Notes: generated from the sequence alone by a model not told the origin. Positions 1-8,861 are shown, counted from the stretch's first letter. The stretch: DNA of 64,000 bases from Rikenellaceae bacterium (GCA_015060165.1 SUZC01000009.1:22344-86343); one strand, 5' to 3'. Program-made: numbers and translations.

Positions 1-202
1 GTGCTGTGAATTAATAAACCTGTTTACACTTTAATATATTATAGCACACCTCGCATCAGTCACTTTCCTTGCGAAAAACGCGCCGAAAACGATTTAGTAC
101 CGCATATACAAATGCAAAGGTGGAAATAAAAATGTTAAAAAGCAAGAAAAATAAATATTTTTTTCACTTTTCTGCTAACTTTATTCTGCTCACAGCTATT
201 TT
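1..202. other. AT-rich intergenic end of window
   Basis: No coding sequence is supported here. The stretch lies downstream of nrdJ and is rich in A and T. A minus-strand CACCTTTG at about 113-120 resembles the Bacteroidota -7 box TAnnTTTG and could belong to a gene left of the window. I see no convincing nrdJ terminator hairpin. Confidence 0.4.
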
Positions 203-2743
203 TTAACCACATTTCGAGTATCCACACGACATACAAGTCAAGCAGCCGTTCTGGTAGGCCATCTCCTCCTGGCCACACTGCGGACACTTGCCCTTCGAGC
301 GAGTACCGTCGGCAATGTACTGCTTAAGAGCTCTTTGCACACCATTTTTCCATGTGTTGATGCTTTCGCTGTTGAGGTGCAAGCCGTCAATTAGGTGAAC
401 AACCTTGTCGATCGGCATACCGTGGCGCAATACTCCCGAAATAAGTTTTGCATAGTTCCAGAATTCCTCATCGAACAAGCGAGAAATACCTCCAATTGTG
501 TTGGTGTATCCGTAGCGGTCAGAGTATTGGAAATCATAACGTTTCGAGCCATCCTCCTCACGGACCTTGATAATCCAACCCTTGGTAATTTTGCGGGGGA
601 TATACATCGCATCTTCCTCAATTTTACCGGTAAAAATCTCATACGGACGACCATCCTGAATACCCACAAACGCGATCCAATCCTCGCTGCCATTCTTAAA
701 TCGTACGATGTCTGCAGGAATAGATTTAGGACGCTTGTGTGATGAAGTGCCTGAACCGCACTTTTTCTCCTTAGTCTTAGTATCAAGCAACACTCCGGTA
801 CGGCAACCGTCACGATATACGGTAACACCCTTACAACCACACTCCCAAGCTGTACGGTATACCTCAGCTACCAACTCCTCCGACACGTCGTTGGGGAGGT
901 TTACTGTAACCGAAATTGAGTGGTCAACCCATTTCTGGATAGCACCCTGCATACGAACCTTTGCGACCCAGTCGATATCATTAGCTGTTGCACCGTAGTA
1001 TGGTGAAGCCTTCAACCACTTATCGAGCTCCTCGTCTGAGATTGTCTGCAACTTAGATGTGTCATATCCGTTCTGCTCCAGCCACTTAACAAACTGATGG
1101 TGATATACATAGTACTCCTCAAACTTCTCACCCATCTCATCGATAAAGTCGGCCTTCTTTCCCTTGTCCGATGGATTAATCTTACGGCGACGCTTGTATA
1201 CGGGACGGAACACCGGCTCAATACCCGATGTAGTCTGCGACATAAGCGATGTTGTGCCGGTAGGCGCAATAGTAAGCATTGCAATATTACGACGGCCGTT
1301 CTTTACCATCTCCTCGTAAAGTTCGGGATCATTCTCGCGGATACGAGCAATCATTGGATTGTTTGCCTCGCGTGCTGCATCAAAAATAGGGAATGCACCA
1401 CGCTCTGCAGCCATCTTTGTAGATGCGCGATAAGCCTCCAACGCCAAAGTGCGGTGTACCGATACCGCAAACTCGATAGCTTCATCAGAGCCATAACGCA
1501 AGCCCAAAGCTGCCAACATATCACCCTCAGCAGTGATTCCAAGACCTGTACGACGGCCTTTCAGGGCCATATCCTTAATCTTCTTCCACAATTCAAGCTC
1601 TACACGGCGGATATCCTCCTCCTCTGGATCGCTTGCAACTTTATTGATAATCAACTCAACCTTCTCCAGCTCCAAATCGATGATATCATCCATCATACGC
1701 ATAGCCTTGCCTACATGCTCACGGAAGAGGTCAAAATTGAACTTAGCGTCAGCTGTAAATGGATTCTCAACGTAGCTCAACAAATTGAGGGCCAACAAAC
1801 GGCAGCTATCATATGGACACAAAGGAATCTCACCACAAGGGTTAGTTGAAACAGTAGTAAAGCCCTTATCCGCATAGCAATCAGGAATTGACTCACGGAT
1901 GATTGTATCCCAGAACAATACTCCTGGCTCTGCTGATTGCCAAGCATTGTGGATAATCTTCTCCCACAACTTTTTAGCATCGATCTCAACCTCCATCTTG
2001 GGTTTCTTTGAGTTGATGGGGAACTGCTGCTTGTAGGGCTTGCCCTCCTTGGCTGCACGCATAAACTCGTCATCAACCTTAATCGATACGTTTGCGCCTG
2101 TAACCTTACCTGATTGGGTCTTTGCGTCGATAAAACGCTCTGCATCGGGATGCTTGATTGAAAGCGAAAGCATCAAAGCGCCACGACGGCCATCCTGAGC
2201 TACCTCGCGAGTAGAATTTGAGTAACGCTCCATAAAAGGAACAATACCAGTAGATGTCAAAGCCGAGTTAAGCACAGGTGTGCCAGTAGGGCGCAATTCC
2301 GAAAGATCGTGTCCCACGCCACCACGGCGCTTCATAAGCTGTACCTGCTCCTCATCCATGCGGAAAATTCCACCATAAGAATCGGCGTGCTTGCGGTTGC
2401 CGATCACGAAACAGTTTGAGAGCGATGCAACCTGCAGGTTGTTACCGATACCTGTCATCGGACCACCCTGAGGAATGATGTAACGGAAATGGTCGAGCAA
2501 CGCAAATACCTCATCACGAGTCATTGGATTGGGATAGTTGTTCTCAATGCGCTCGATTTCGGCTGCGATACGGTGGTGCATATCTTCGGGTGTACGCTCA
2601 AAGATATGGCCGTATGAGTCTTTCAACGCATACTTGCTCACCCAAACCGTAGCGGCGAGGTCGTCGCCTCCGAAGTATTCTTTTGATGCCGCAACAGCGT
2701 CGGCATAGCTCACTTCGGGAAGGGAAGTGTTAGGTTTTGTCAT
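203..2743 (-). CDS. nrdJ: Adenosylcobalamin-dependent (class II) ribonucleotide reductase
   Basis: Reduces ribonucleotides to deoxyribonucleotides using coenzyme B12, so it needs no oxygen and no separate radical-generating subunit. The 846-residue protein has the catalytic core with C111 (LSNCFVIG) and C314 (CRLLALNL) as the probable reducing pair, and the NPCGEIPL loop at 301-308 holding the thiyl-radical C303 and E305. After about residue 660 there is a TSCPD-like region, and the last 30 residues form a zinc ribbon with CPQC and CMSC pairs ending in KCG, the usual place for the thiol pair that re-reduces the active site. The ATG is preceded by an AT-rich leader. No nrdA/nrdB partner or cobalamin riboswitch was seen beside it. 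The family call is firm; B12 dependence follows from the family. Confidence 0.96.
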   Translation of the reverse strand: MTKPNTSLPEVSYADAVAASKEYFGGDDLAATVWVSKYALKDSYGHIFERTPEDMHHRIAAEIERIENNYPNPMTRDEVFALLDHFRYIIPQGGPMTGIGNNLQVASLSNCFVIGNRKHADSYGGIFRMDEEQVQLMKRRGGVGHDLSELRPTGTPVLNSALTSTGIVPFMERYSNSTREVAQDGRRGALMLSLSIKHPDAERFIDAKTQSGKVTGANVSIKVDDEFMRAAKEGKPYKQQFPINSKKPKMEVEIDAKKLWEKIIHNAWQSAEPGVLFWDTIIRESIPDCYADKGFTTVSTNPCGEIPLCPYDSCRLLALNLLSYVENPFTADAKFNFDLFREHVGKAMRMMDDIIDLELEKVELIINKVASDPEEEDIRRVELELWKKIKDMALKGRRTGLGITAEGDMLAALGLRYGSDEAIEFAVSVHRTLALEAYRASTKMAAERGAFPIFDAAREANNPMIARIRENDPELYEEMVKNGRRNIAMLTIAPTGTTSLMSQTTSGIEPVFRPVYKRRRKINPSDKGKKADFIDEMGEKFEEYYVYHHQFVKWLEQNGYDTSKLQTISDEELDKWLKASPYYGATANDIDWVAKVRMQGAIQKWVDHSISVTVNLPNDVSEELVAEVYRTAWECGCKGVTVYRDGCRTGVLLDTKTKEKKCGSGTSSHKRPKSIPADIVRFKNGSEDWIAFVGIQDGRPYEIFTGKIEEDAMYIPRKITKGWIIKVREEDGSKRYDFQYSDRYGYTNTIGGISRLFDEEFWNYAKLISGVLRHGMPIDKVVHLIDGLHLNSESINTWKNGVQRALKQYIADGTRSKGKCPQCGQEEMAYQNGCLTCMSCGYSKCG

Positions 2744-2786
2744 ATTTATAATGTTTATATTTAATTATTTACGTTCTGTGTCAAGG

Positions 2787-2796
2787 TGTCGCGACA
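2787..2796. promoter_or_regulatory. Palindrome upstream of nrdJ
   Basis: TGTCGCGACA is a perfect 10-bp palindrome about 44 bp upstream of the nrdJ start. It could be an operator for a regulator of deoxynucleotide synthesis. A weak -7-like GACCTTTG lies further upstream at 2824-2831 on the minus strand, so the palindrome would fall in the early transcribed region. Function is inferred from position only. Confidence 0.3.
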
Positions 2797-2893
2797 GAGA
2801 TAGTGGGGCGACCTCCACCACTACAAAGGTCTGAAAAATTAGTGCGTCTTATAACTTTTGCAGGGTCGATTTTTCGACAAGTTATTAACTTAT

Positions 2894-2932
2894 CAAAAAA
2901 ATATGCGCCGGAGGCAACTCCGACGCATATTG
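2894..2932 (-). terminator. Rho-independent terminator of ridA
   Basis: The inverted repeat at 2901-2930 (a 12-bp stem with one mismatch and a GCAA-type loop) is followed on the minus strand by seven T. It sits about 20 bp beyond the ridA stop codon and insulates nrdJ from ridA. Confidence 0.85.
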
Positions 2933-2950
2933 ATGTCGTAGTGCAAAGAT

Positions 2951-3325
2951 TTATTTCACCGCTATGGCGTCGATCTCCACTTTGGCTCCCATCGGAAGTT
3001 TGGCAACCTCATAGCAGACACGCGCCGGCATTTGCTCTGTAAAGAATGTCGCATATACTCCATTCATAGCTGCAAAATCACCGATATCGTCTAGAAGGAC
3101 CGTAACCTTTGCCACATCAGCGTAGTCATAACCCGCCTCATGCAGGATGTGACCTATGTTTGTTAGAGACTGACGAGTCTGCTCCTCGATCCCTTCAGCC
3201 ATTTTGCCGGTAGAAGCGTCAATAGGCAATTGGCCCGACACGTAGATAGTTCCGTTATTTTCAACAGCTTGTGAGTATGGTCCAACCGCCTTTGGGGCAT
3301 TTGGTGATGCTATAATCTTCTTCAT
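2951..3325 (-). CDS. ridA: RidA family enamine/imine deaminase
   Basis: Hydrolyses the reactive enamine/imine intermediates released by PLP enzymes such as threonine dehydratase, a damage-control role in the cytoplasm. The 124-residue protein has the family's normal length. It begins MKKIIASPNAPKAVGPYSQ, has the core GTIYVSGQLPID, and ends in the typical CYEVAKLPMGAKVEIDAIA, where C, P and E sit near the active site. An open frame extends 42 codons upstream, but it runs through the promoter (-7 box at 3355-3362), so the ATG at 3325 is chosen. The gene is monocistronic, with its own promoter and terminator. Confidence 0.95.
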   Translation of the reverse strand: MKKIIASPNAPKAVGPYSQAVENNGTIYVSGQLPIDASTGKMAEGIEEQTRQSLTNIGHILHEAGYDYADVAKVTVLLDDIGDFAAMNGVYATFFTEQMPARVCYEVAKLPMGAKVEIDAIAVK

Positions 3326-3354
3326 ATTGTTTATATTTTTGTTTATTCTAAGTA

Positions 3355-3362
3355 CAAAGATA
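3355..3362 (-). promoter_or_regulatory. ridA promoter -7 box
   Basis: TATCTTTG on the minus strand fits TAnnTTTG. A TTGTG at 3383-3387 is a possible -33 element at about 20 bp. The predicted RNA start, near 3348, lies inside the longer upstream open frame and therefore decides the ridA start codon. Confidence 0.65.
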
Positions 3363-3373
3363 ACAAAATTCCC

Positions 3374-3381
3374 TATCTTTG
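3374..3381 (+). promoter_or_regulatory. Promoter -7 box of META-domain gene
   Basis: TATCTTTG on the plus strand, 77 bp before the ATG at 3458. It lies only 11 bp from the oppositely oriented ridA -7 box, so the two promoters must share DNA upstream of their start sites. Confidence 0.6.
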
Positions 3382-3457
3382 TCACAATGGAATGGCGATT
3401 GAATACGTTATTTTTTTGTAAAGTGTAAAATATCATTTGCAGATAAAACAAATTTGT

Positions 3458-3883
3458 ATGAAAAAGTTTTTTATGGTATCGATACTTACCGCAATAATCG
3501 CGGTAGTTGGTATAGGTTGTTGCGCCTGCCGTAAGGGCAAAAACAATAAGTCACTCACAGGTCAGGGGTGGCATCTGGTAAGAATGATGGAGCGTGATTT
3601 GCAAATCGAAGCCGATCAGTTTGTCTTTACATTCTTTGCCGACGGTAAGTTTTCTGGCCGAGCTGCATGTAATCAGATGATGGGCGTATATCAGCTTTTG
3701 GATCGTGGAGGGATGAAGTTTTCGAGTGTTGCGTCAACTCGCAGAATGTGCCGCGAAGCCGATTTGGAGACTCAGTTTGCTCAGATTCTCGACCGCACTA
3801 CGCACTACGAGATTGATGGCGATATGTTGATGCTACTTTCAAATGGCGAGTTGCAGGCTGTATTGAAAGCAGAAGGAAAGTAA
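3458..3883 (+). CDS. META-domain (HslJ-like) lipoprotein
   Basis: A 141-residue protein with an N-terminal hydrophobic segment and a lipobox-like VGIGC, so C22 or its neighbour may be lipidated. The rest is one META/DUF306 (HslJ-like) domain, recognised by GRAACNQMMGVYQ, where the family has G-x-x-x-CN followed by G-x-Y, and STRRMC, matching the family's ST-x-M-x-C. The exact function of META proteins is unknown; E. coli HslJ is linked to heat shock and novobiocin resistance. An in-frame TTG lies seven codons upstream, but the ATG at 3458 fits a signal peptide better. Confidence 0.85.
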   Translation: MKKFFMVSILTAIIAVVGIGCCACRKGKNNKSLTGQGWHLVRMMERDLQIEADQFVFTFFADGKFSGRAACNQMMGVYQLLDRGGMKFSSVASTRRMCREADLETQFAQILDRTTHYEIDGDMLMLLSNGELQAVLKAEGK

Positions 3884-3903
3884 CGCACACATATAATAAT
3901 AGA

Positions 3904-3939
3904 AAGTGGTTGTCCAACAAGTTTGTCGGACAACCACTT
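3904..3939. terminator. Strong hairpin after META-domain gene
   Basis: A perfect 12-bp stem (AAGTGGTTGTCC and its complement) with a 12-nt loop that can pair further. There is no clear T-tract on either side, so it may act as an RNA 3'-end stabiliser. The rest of the 219-bp gap (3884-4102) shows nothing I can identify. Confidence 0.55.
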
Positions 3940-4102
3940 ATGTTTCAGAAGTTGTAGACAAGAGCTATTTTTAGGCCCTCGAAGCCCGATAAACCGCAGC
4001 ATACTTAGCATATGTGAGGATTTTGAGGGCAAGAGAAACGACAAAAGAGCCTTACGAGACAGCTTCTTTTATTTGCGTTCAACCTCGCTCGTTTCTGATT
4101 AG

Positions 4103-5122
4103 TTATTTTGTCTTTGCAGGCATCGGCATAATCAACACCTCATAGTATCCGCCTTTGGCATTTGCCTCAACAGTAAAGTGGGGCTTACCCTTTATAATAT
4201 CGACTCCGTTGTTGTGAACGTGACCAGAGAACGATGCCAGCAGGTTGGGTGCTGATATTACAGCCTCATAGAACTCGTAGTCGGTTTGGGAGTGTCCCTC
4301 TGCGGGCCACTGCTCACGGCGTTCAATCTTGTAGCCACCATCGTTATCTGCTCCCCAATTAGGATTGCCGATGCCATACGACACGCGTCGTCCGGGGGCA
4401 TACAATGGAATATGCATCATCAAAATAAAAGGCTTCCCCGATGCTATAACTCTCTTCGTTAGAGCCAGTTGTTCTGGTAGTACATCGTATGTTGAAGTGT
4501 CGAGAATCAGCAACTGCACCCCGTTTACATCAACAACATACCCATTGGGATTCTTCCCGGAAAAGAGTGGCAACAATCGCTCCTTACGCCAAGTGTCGCG
4601 TAATGTAAATCTGTCGCCTTCCATACCTTCATAGTGCCAATCGTGGTTGCCACAGGTATAGTACCATGGAATACCTGCCGCATTCATTATCTCCTGCACC
4701 AACTCTACACCTCGCTCCGATGGATAGCTTACCATATCGCCAAGCAACGTAATGACATCGGCTCCGTTTTTCTTTGCCAAATCTACCGTAGCACGCAACG
4801 ACTCCTCCGGATTTGTCGGTTTGCCTGTCTGGAAATGCGAAGTTCTATTATAGGCAGCCGCCATACGCTTGCTATTGGCACGGTATGGCTCCTCTCGCTC
4901 ATCGCTCAACCACAGATGAGTGTCTGAAATTACAAACAATCTAGTTGTATCCTTCACCGCAGCCGAGTAAATCTTAACAGATGGAATGTTGTAGGAAAAT
5001 ATTACTTCGCACTCGGTCTTTTTACCTCTTTTTGAGTTGCCTTGTTTGGCATGTGCGGCGTTGGGTGTCAACAAGGCACCTAAGGCCAACGACAGCAACG
5101 CAACATAAAATTTTGATTTCAT
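4103..5122 (-). CDS. Exported calcineurin-like metallophosphoesterase
   Basis: A 339-residue predicted periplasmic or surface phosphoesterase. An N-terminal signal peptide (hydrophobic to about residue 20, AHA cleavage region near 25) precedes the catalytic domain. All metal-binding motifs are present in order: D67-x-H69, G128-D129, GNHD 158-161, MMH (H237) and GHVH 300-303, so a two-metal active site is expected. The substrate cannot be read from sequence. It is the last gene of the minus-strand run starting with the CstA-like gene, only 7 bp behind the polyferredoxin, so it is probably co-transcribed. Confidence 0.9.
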   Translation of the reverse strand: MKSKFYVALLSLALGALLTPNAAHAKQGNSKRGKKTECEVIFSYNIPSVKIYSAAVKDTTRLFVISDTHLWLSDEREEPYRANSKRMAAAYNRTSHFQTGKPTNPEESLRATVDLAKKNGADVITLLGDMVSYPSERGVELVQEIMNAAGIPWYYTCGNHDWHYEGMEGDRFTLRDTWRKERLLPLFSGKNPNGYVVDVNGVQLLILDTSTYDVLPEQLALTKRVIASGKPFILMMHIPLYAPGRRVSYGIGNPNWGADNDGGYKIERREQWPAEGHSQTDYEFYEAVISAPNLLASFSGHVHNNGVDIIKGKPHFTVEANAKGGYYEVLIMPMPAKTK

Positions 5123-5129
5123 TTGCTTT

Positions 5130-6659
5130 TTATTTATGAGTCCTATATCCTTTTACAGTTATGGCTTTCAATGGTTTGGCTGGGCAGAGATACTCGCAAC
5201 GGCCACAACCTATACACAGAGCCTTCTCGACTTCGGGATATGTGCGGCGATCTATTGGCGATTTTACCATCTTGATGGCCTCGGCAGGGCAATGTTCGGC
5301 ACAATTACCACACTCTACATGATCTGTATTTACTATACAATGTTCCTTGTTGAATACTGCATGACCTATGAAGGTCATCTTTTTCTCCTCCCGATCTAGA
5401 AGCTCAATTGCTCCAGTCGGACAAACCTCGCCGCATAGATTACAATCATAGAGGCAATAACCTTTATCGAAACGCATAACCGGTTGCATCATACCTTGCA
5501 GCCCATACTCCATTACGGCAGGTTGCAGTACATGTGTCGGGCACTTGCTTACGCATAAGTGGCAAGCTGTACATTTAGCGTGCAGATTGCTTAGGCTCCT
5601 TGCCCCCGGAGGAGCTACCGGGCGAGTTTCGCCATTACATTTACCATCACCTTTGCCTCTGCGACGTCCTTGCGCCATGGCTATCTCAGTCGCAGGGATT
5701 GTTGCAGCAGCGATTGAGGCTATAAATTTTCCGCGAGACATCCCAACCACACTCTTGTTCGCTTGCGGAGTCTCAACTTTTGCATGCGAGTTCTGCTTTG
5801 CTATTTTAATCGGAGAGAACGATATAGCTTGCTGCGAACATACATCTATGCAGTCAAAACATACCACGCAACGAGTCGGATCAACTTTGTGATTCTTAGG
5901 ATCAATGCACTCGCTCTTGCATTTACGGGCGCACAATCCACATGAGTTGCACTTCTCGGTGTCGATATCAATCTTCATTAATGCAAATCGACTGACCTCT
6001 CCAAGCAGGGTTCCCACAGGGCAGAATGCGTTGCAATATCGACGCCCCCACATCCAGGCAATGGCACCTATAATCCCCATAGTACCAAGTGCAATAATCG
6101 AACTGAGCCAAGCGATACTTACTGTCTCGCGACCAAATGTATCGCCTACCGTAAGCGCCAATGCGTTGTTCAATGCTTGCACCAAAGGGCGGAATCCGTC
6201 GTATATAATGCGGCCAAAGATGCTATATGGATCGAGCAAAGCCACCACTACACCTGTTCCGGTTGCTATACCAAGAGCCATAACAGCCAATACCAAATAT
6301 CGCAGCCAATTATCAGCTTTGCGATACGCAAAACGGGTTGCGGCCTTTTTGTCATGGTAATTACGCAATGTATTTACAGCATCTTGCGCCACTCCGAGCG
6401 GACATAGCACGGAGCAATAGATGCGTCCAACGAGCAGGGTCAGTAATAGCAACAATACGATGGTAGTTCCGCTAACGCTCAAAATTGCCGGTACAAACTG
6501 CCAGCCGGCAAGCGCCGATGCTATAGTGTGCAGTTGGTCTATCGTAGGCGTTCCATTGCCCCAGTCGGCAAAGGCCACCACGAAAAGCAGCAAACATATT
6601 ACCGCCACTAATTGACGTATCAGACGCAATGGATTGTATATCTTTCTTTTTTTGCTCAT
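5130..6659 (-). CDS. Membrane-bound polyferredoxin (NapH/NosR-like plus 4Fe-4S domains)
   Basis: A 509-residue electron-transfer protein. The first about 210 residues hold four to five membrane helices with the two CxxxCP motifs typical of the NapH/NosR/CcoG group (CSVLCPLG and CNAFCPVG). Then come ferredoxin-type clusters: CNSCGLCARKC, CVVCFDCIDVC, and, after a second hydrophobic signal-like segment near 305-325, CTACHLCVSKCP, CNLCGEVCP, CGNCAEHCP and CIGCGRCEYLCP. About six 4Fe-4S clusters could be bound, arranged as a NapH-like half fused to a NapG/NapF-like half. It probably passes electrons between the quinone pool and an envelope partner; the neighbouring iron-sulfur aldo/keto reductase 25 bp upstream is the obvious candidate. 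Direction and donor are unknown. Confidence 0.88.
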   Translation of the reverse strand: MSKKRKIYNPLRLIRQLVAVICLLLFVVAFADWGNGTPTIDQLHTIASALAGWQFVPAILSVSGTTIVLLLLLTLLVGRIYCSVLCPLGVAQDAVNTLRNYHDKKAATRFAYRKADNWLRYLVLAVMALGIATGTGVVVALLDPYSIFGRIIYDGFRPLVQALNNALALTVGDTFGRETVSIAWLSSIIALGTMGIIGAIAWMWGRRYCNAFCPVGTLLGEVSRFALMKIDIDTEKCNSCGLCARKCKSECIDPKNHKVDPTRCVVCFDCIDVCSQQAISFSPIKIAKQNSHAKVETPQANKSVVGMSRGKFIASIAAATIPATEIAMAQGRRRGKGDGKCNGETRPVAPPGARSLSNLHAKCTACHLCVSKCPTHVLQPAVMEYGLQGMMQPVMRFDKGYCLYDCNLCGEVCPTGAIELLDREEKKMTFIGHAVFNKEHCIVNTDHVECGNCAEHCPAEAIKMVKSPIDRRTYPEVEKALCIGCGRCEYLCPAKPLKAITVKGYRTHK

Positions 6660-6684
6660 AACTTTTTACTCATTTAGGTAGGCT

Positions 6685-8049
6685 CTATCTCCACTCATCG
6701 CGTACTCTTTCGATTAACTTCTCTACTCTGCTGAGCTGCTGCGGTATATGTAGGCCCTGTGGGCATTTCGGCGAGCATTTATTACACCCCGTACATCTAT
6801 CCACACGACCTCGCTCGCTTACCGCATTTTTGTATCGATTGAGCAACTTTCGGCGACGGCTCAAATACTCTTCATCGTGCTTTGCCGCAGGATTAGGTAA
6901 CACTCCATCGTCGACACAACGGTTATACACTCGGAAGATACCTGCGATATCGACCCCATATGGGCAAGGCATACAATAGAGACAGTCGGTACAATCAATT
7001 CGGGTATTTGTGCGATACATATCGGCAGCACGATGTAGCATTGCCATCTGTTCGTCGCTCAGGGGTTTGAAATCGGTAAAGGTTTGGCAATTCTCCACCA
7101 CGTGCTCCATCTTCGACATTCCGCTAAGGACGGTGAGTACATAGGGGTACGTGGCGCAGAATTTCAAGGCCCAAGCCGCAGGCGATAGCTCGGCATCGCT
7201 CTGCTCCATCATCTCCCTCACAGAAAATGGGACGTCAATAAGTGCACCTCCTCGAATGGGCTCCATCACAATCACCGGAATTTTGCGCTCGGCAAGCATC
7301 GTATAGAGAGTTTCTGCTTGACGCACGTTATCTTTCCAATCGAGCCAATTCATTTGAATCTGCACAAAATCCCACTCTACGGGCAGCGCCAACAACCACT
7401 CAAAGAGAGCTAAATCGCCATGGAACGAAAATCCTAGCTGGCGAATCTTGCCCGCACGTTTCTGCTCCAAGAGAAAATCGAGCACTCCTTCATCGAGGTA
7501 AAGATTCTGAAAGACATATTGGCGGCTGATACTATGGCATAGATAGTAATCGAAATAATCGACTTTGCAACGCGATAGTTGGGTAGAAAAAATCTCCTTC
7601 GCCTCGGCTAATGTTTTTGCCGTAGGAGGCATCTTGTCGGCCAGGTAGAACGATTCACGAGGGTATTGTTGCAACACCTCGCCCACCACCTCCTCCGATG
7701 TGCCTTTGTGATACATCCACGCTGTATCGAAATAATTCACTCCGCACTCATAGGCATACTCCAACATTTCTCGTGTAGGTTTGCGATCAATATCGCCGGT
7801 ATAGCGATCCCCGCCCACGGTCGGGAAACGCATACAACCAAATCCGAGCATAGAAATCTCATCGCCATTCTGCGGATTACGACGGCGCGAAACTTTACCC
7901 TCAGCTGGAGTAACTGTAACGGGACTCGAATTTGACGCTCTGTCACACGCGCCAAGACCCAATGTGCCCACCGCTACAGCCGTAGCCATACGACGCAGAG
8001 CCTCGGCACGCGAGATGGGCTCAGAAAAGATATATCGGGACTGTTTCAT
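6685..8049 (-). CDS. Exported aldo/keto reductase with C-terminal 4Fe-4S domain
   Basis: A 454-residue protein. The N-terminus (residues 1-35) is a signal sequence ending in the lipobox LGAC, with C35 the likely lipidated cysteine. The segment SRAEALRRM resembles a Tat motif in place but lacks the paired arginines. Residues about 60-340 are an aldo/keto reductase barrel with the D108, Y113, K139, H172 tetrad intact. The C-terminal 90 residues carry two ferredoxin motifs (CTDCLYCMPCP and CTGCNKCSPKCP). Such ferredoxin-AKRs are common in anaerobes with unknown substrates; export of one is less usual. Its ATG overlaps the stop of the upstream hydrolase (ATGA), so translation is coupled. Confidence 0.9.
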   Translation of the reverse strand: MKQSRYIFSEPISRAEALRRMATAVAVGTLGLGACDRASNSSPVTVTPAEGKVSRRRNPQNGDEISMLGFGCMRFPTVGGDRYTGDIDRKPTREMLEYAYECGVNYFDTAWMYHKGTSEEVVGEVLQQYPRESFYLADKMPPTAKTLAEAKEIFSTQLSRCKVDYFDYYLCHSISRQYVFQNLYLDEGVLDFLLEQKRAGKIRQLGFSFHGDLALFEWLLALPVEWDFVQIQMNWLDWKDNVRQAETLYTMLAERKIPVIVMEPIRGGALIDVPFSVREMMEQSDAELSPAAWALKFCATYPYVLTVLSGMSKMEHVVENCQTFTDFKPLSDEQMAMLHRAADMYRTNTRIDCTDCLYCMPCPYGVDIAGIFRVYNRCVDDGVLPNPAAKHDEEYLSRRRKLLNRYKNAVSERGRVDRCTGCNKCSPKCPQGLHIPQQLSRVEKLIERVRDEWR

Positions 8050-8861
8050 CGCTTTTTATTATGTTCTGACTCTATACGAGTGATAAATTTAAGGAATAAC
8101 GGATAGGCGGGTTCGCACATGGCGTGTCCATACCCATCCAATTCATACAACGTAACTTTTTTATGTCCTGCCAAGCGCAACATTCGCCACAGATATGCAT
8201 TCTCCTCATAGCGGCCAAGCATCTCCATCTCCCTATCACCCGTGATAAGCAGTATGGGCGGGGCATCGCCTCTGGCGTGATAAAGCGGAGCAAGGGAATC
8301 GATAATTGGCTGCTTGTTGTGAATGCCGCGTGAACGGCGCTCCTCGAAGTGGGTTATTACTTGACCACTGAATGGAACGATTGCGCGCATCGAATCGGCA
8401 TCTACGCCATAACGTGCCAAACGACTCTTGTCAAGTCCTATCATACTCACCAAATAACCACCAGCGGAATGGCCGGCAAGGTAGATTTTTGATGGGTCAC
8501 CACCATATCTCTCAATATTCTTTACGACCCACGCCACAGCGCAAGCGGCATCGTCGATAATCTGATTGACGTTCACCTTTGGAGACAAACGATAACCGAC
8601 CCCCACAACAACTGCCCCTCCCGTCATAAGTTGAGCAGGGATTTGCTTCTTGCCACCTGTAAGACCTCCACCGTGAAACCATACAATAACGTGATTTGAG
8701 GCGGCCTGCTCGGGCGTTGCAATATCCAAACGGCATTGCACAGCAGAATATGCATCATCGGAGCGGTAGTTTATGTCGCGCTCTATTTTGTATTGAGATT
8801 GCGCCATAGCTGTAGAAATCATCAACAGCAGGGCCACGATAGTAAACGTTGATTGTCGCAT
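8046..8861 (-). CDS. Exported alpha/beta hydrolase (esterase/lipase-like)
   Basis: A 271-residue secreted hydrolase. The signal peptide begins MRQSTFTIVALLLM and ends near TAMAQ. The fold is shown by the oxyanion segment VIVWFHGGG, the nucleophile elbow GHSAGG, the acid loop ILLITGDRE and the late histidine in DGYGHAMCEP, a BD-FAE/carboxylesterase pattern. The frame stays open 45 codons further upstream into the preceding gene, but the signal peptide and its ATG at 8861 mark the real start. It overlaps the downstream aldo/keto reductase by 4 bp. The substrate is unknown; small esters or acylated sugars are plausible. Confidence 0.88.
   Translation of the reverse strand: MRQSTFTIVALLLMISTAMAQSQYKIERDINYRSDDAYSAVQCRLDIATPEQAASNHVIVWFHGGGLTGGKKQIPAQLMTGGAVVVGVGYRLSPKVNVNQIIDDAACAVAWVVKNIERYGGDPSKIYLAGHSAGGYLVSMIGLDKSRLARYGVDADSMRAIVPFSGQVITHFEERRSRGIHNKQPIIDSLAPLYHARGDAPPILLITGDREMEMLGRYEENAYLWRMLRLAGHKKVTLYELDGYGHAMCEPAYPLFLKFITRIESEHNKKR

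Noticed and set aside
1097..1849. 250-codon plus-strand open frame inside nrdJ
   Set aside because: Opposite-strand shadow of the strongly conserved reductase; no recognisable domain.
2744..2950. Possible cobalamin riboswitch before the B12-dependent reductase
   Set aside because: I could not find the B12-box pattern or the expected multi-helix arrangement, and the gap also holds the ridA terminator.
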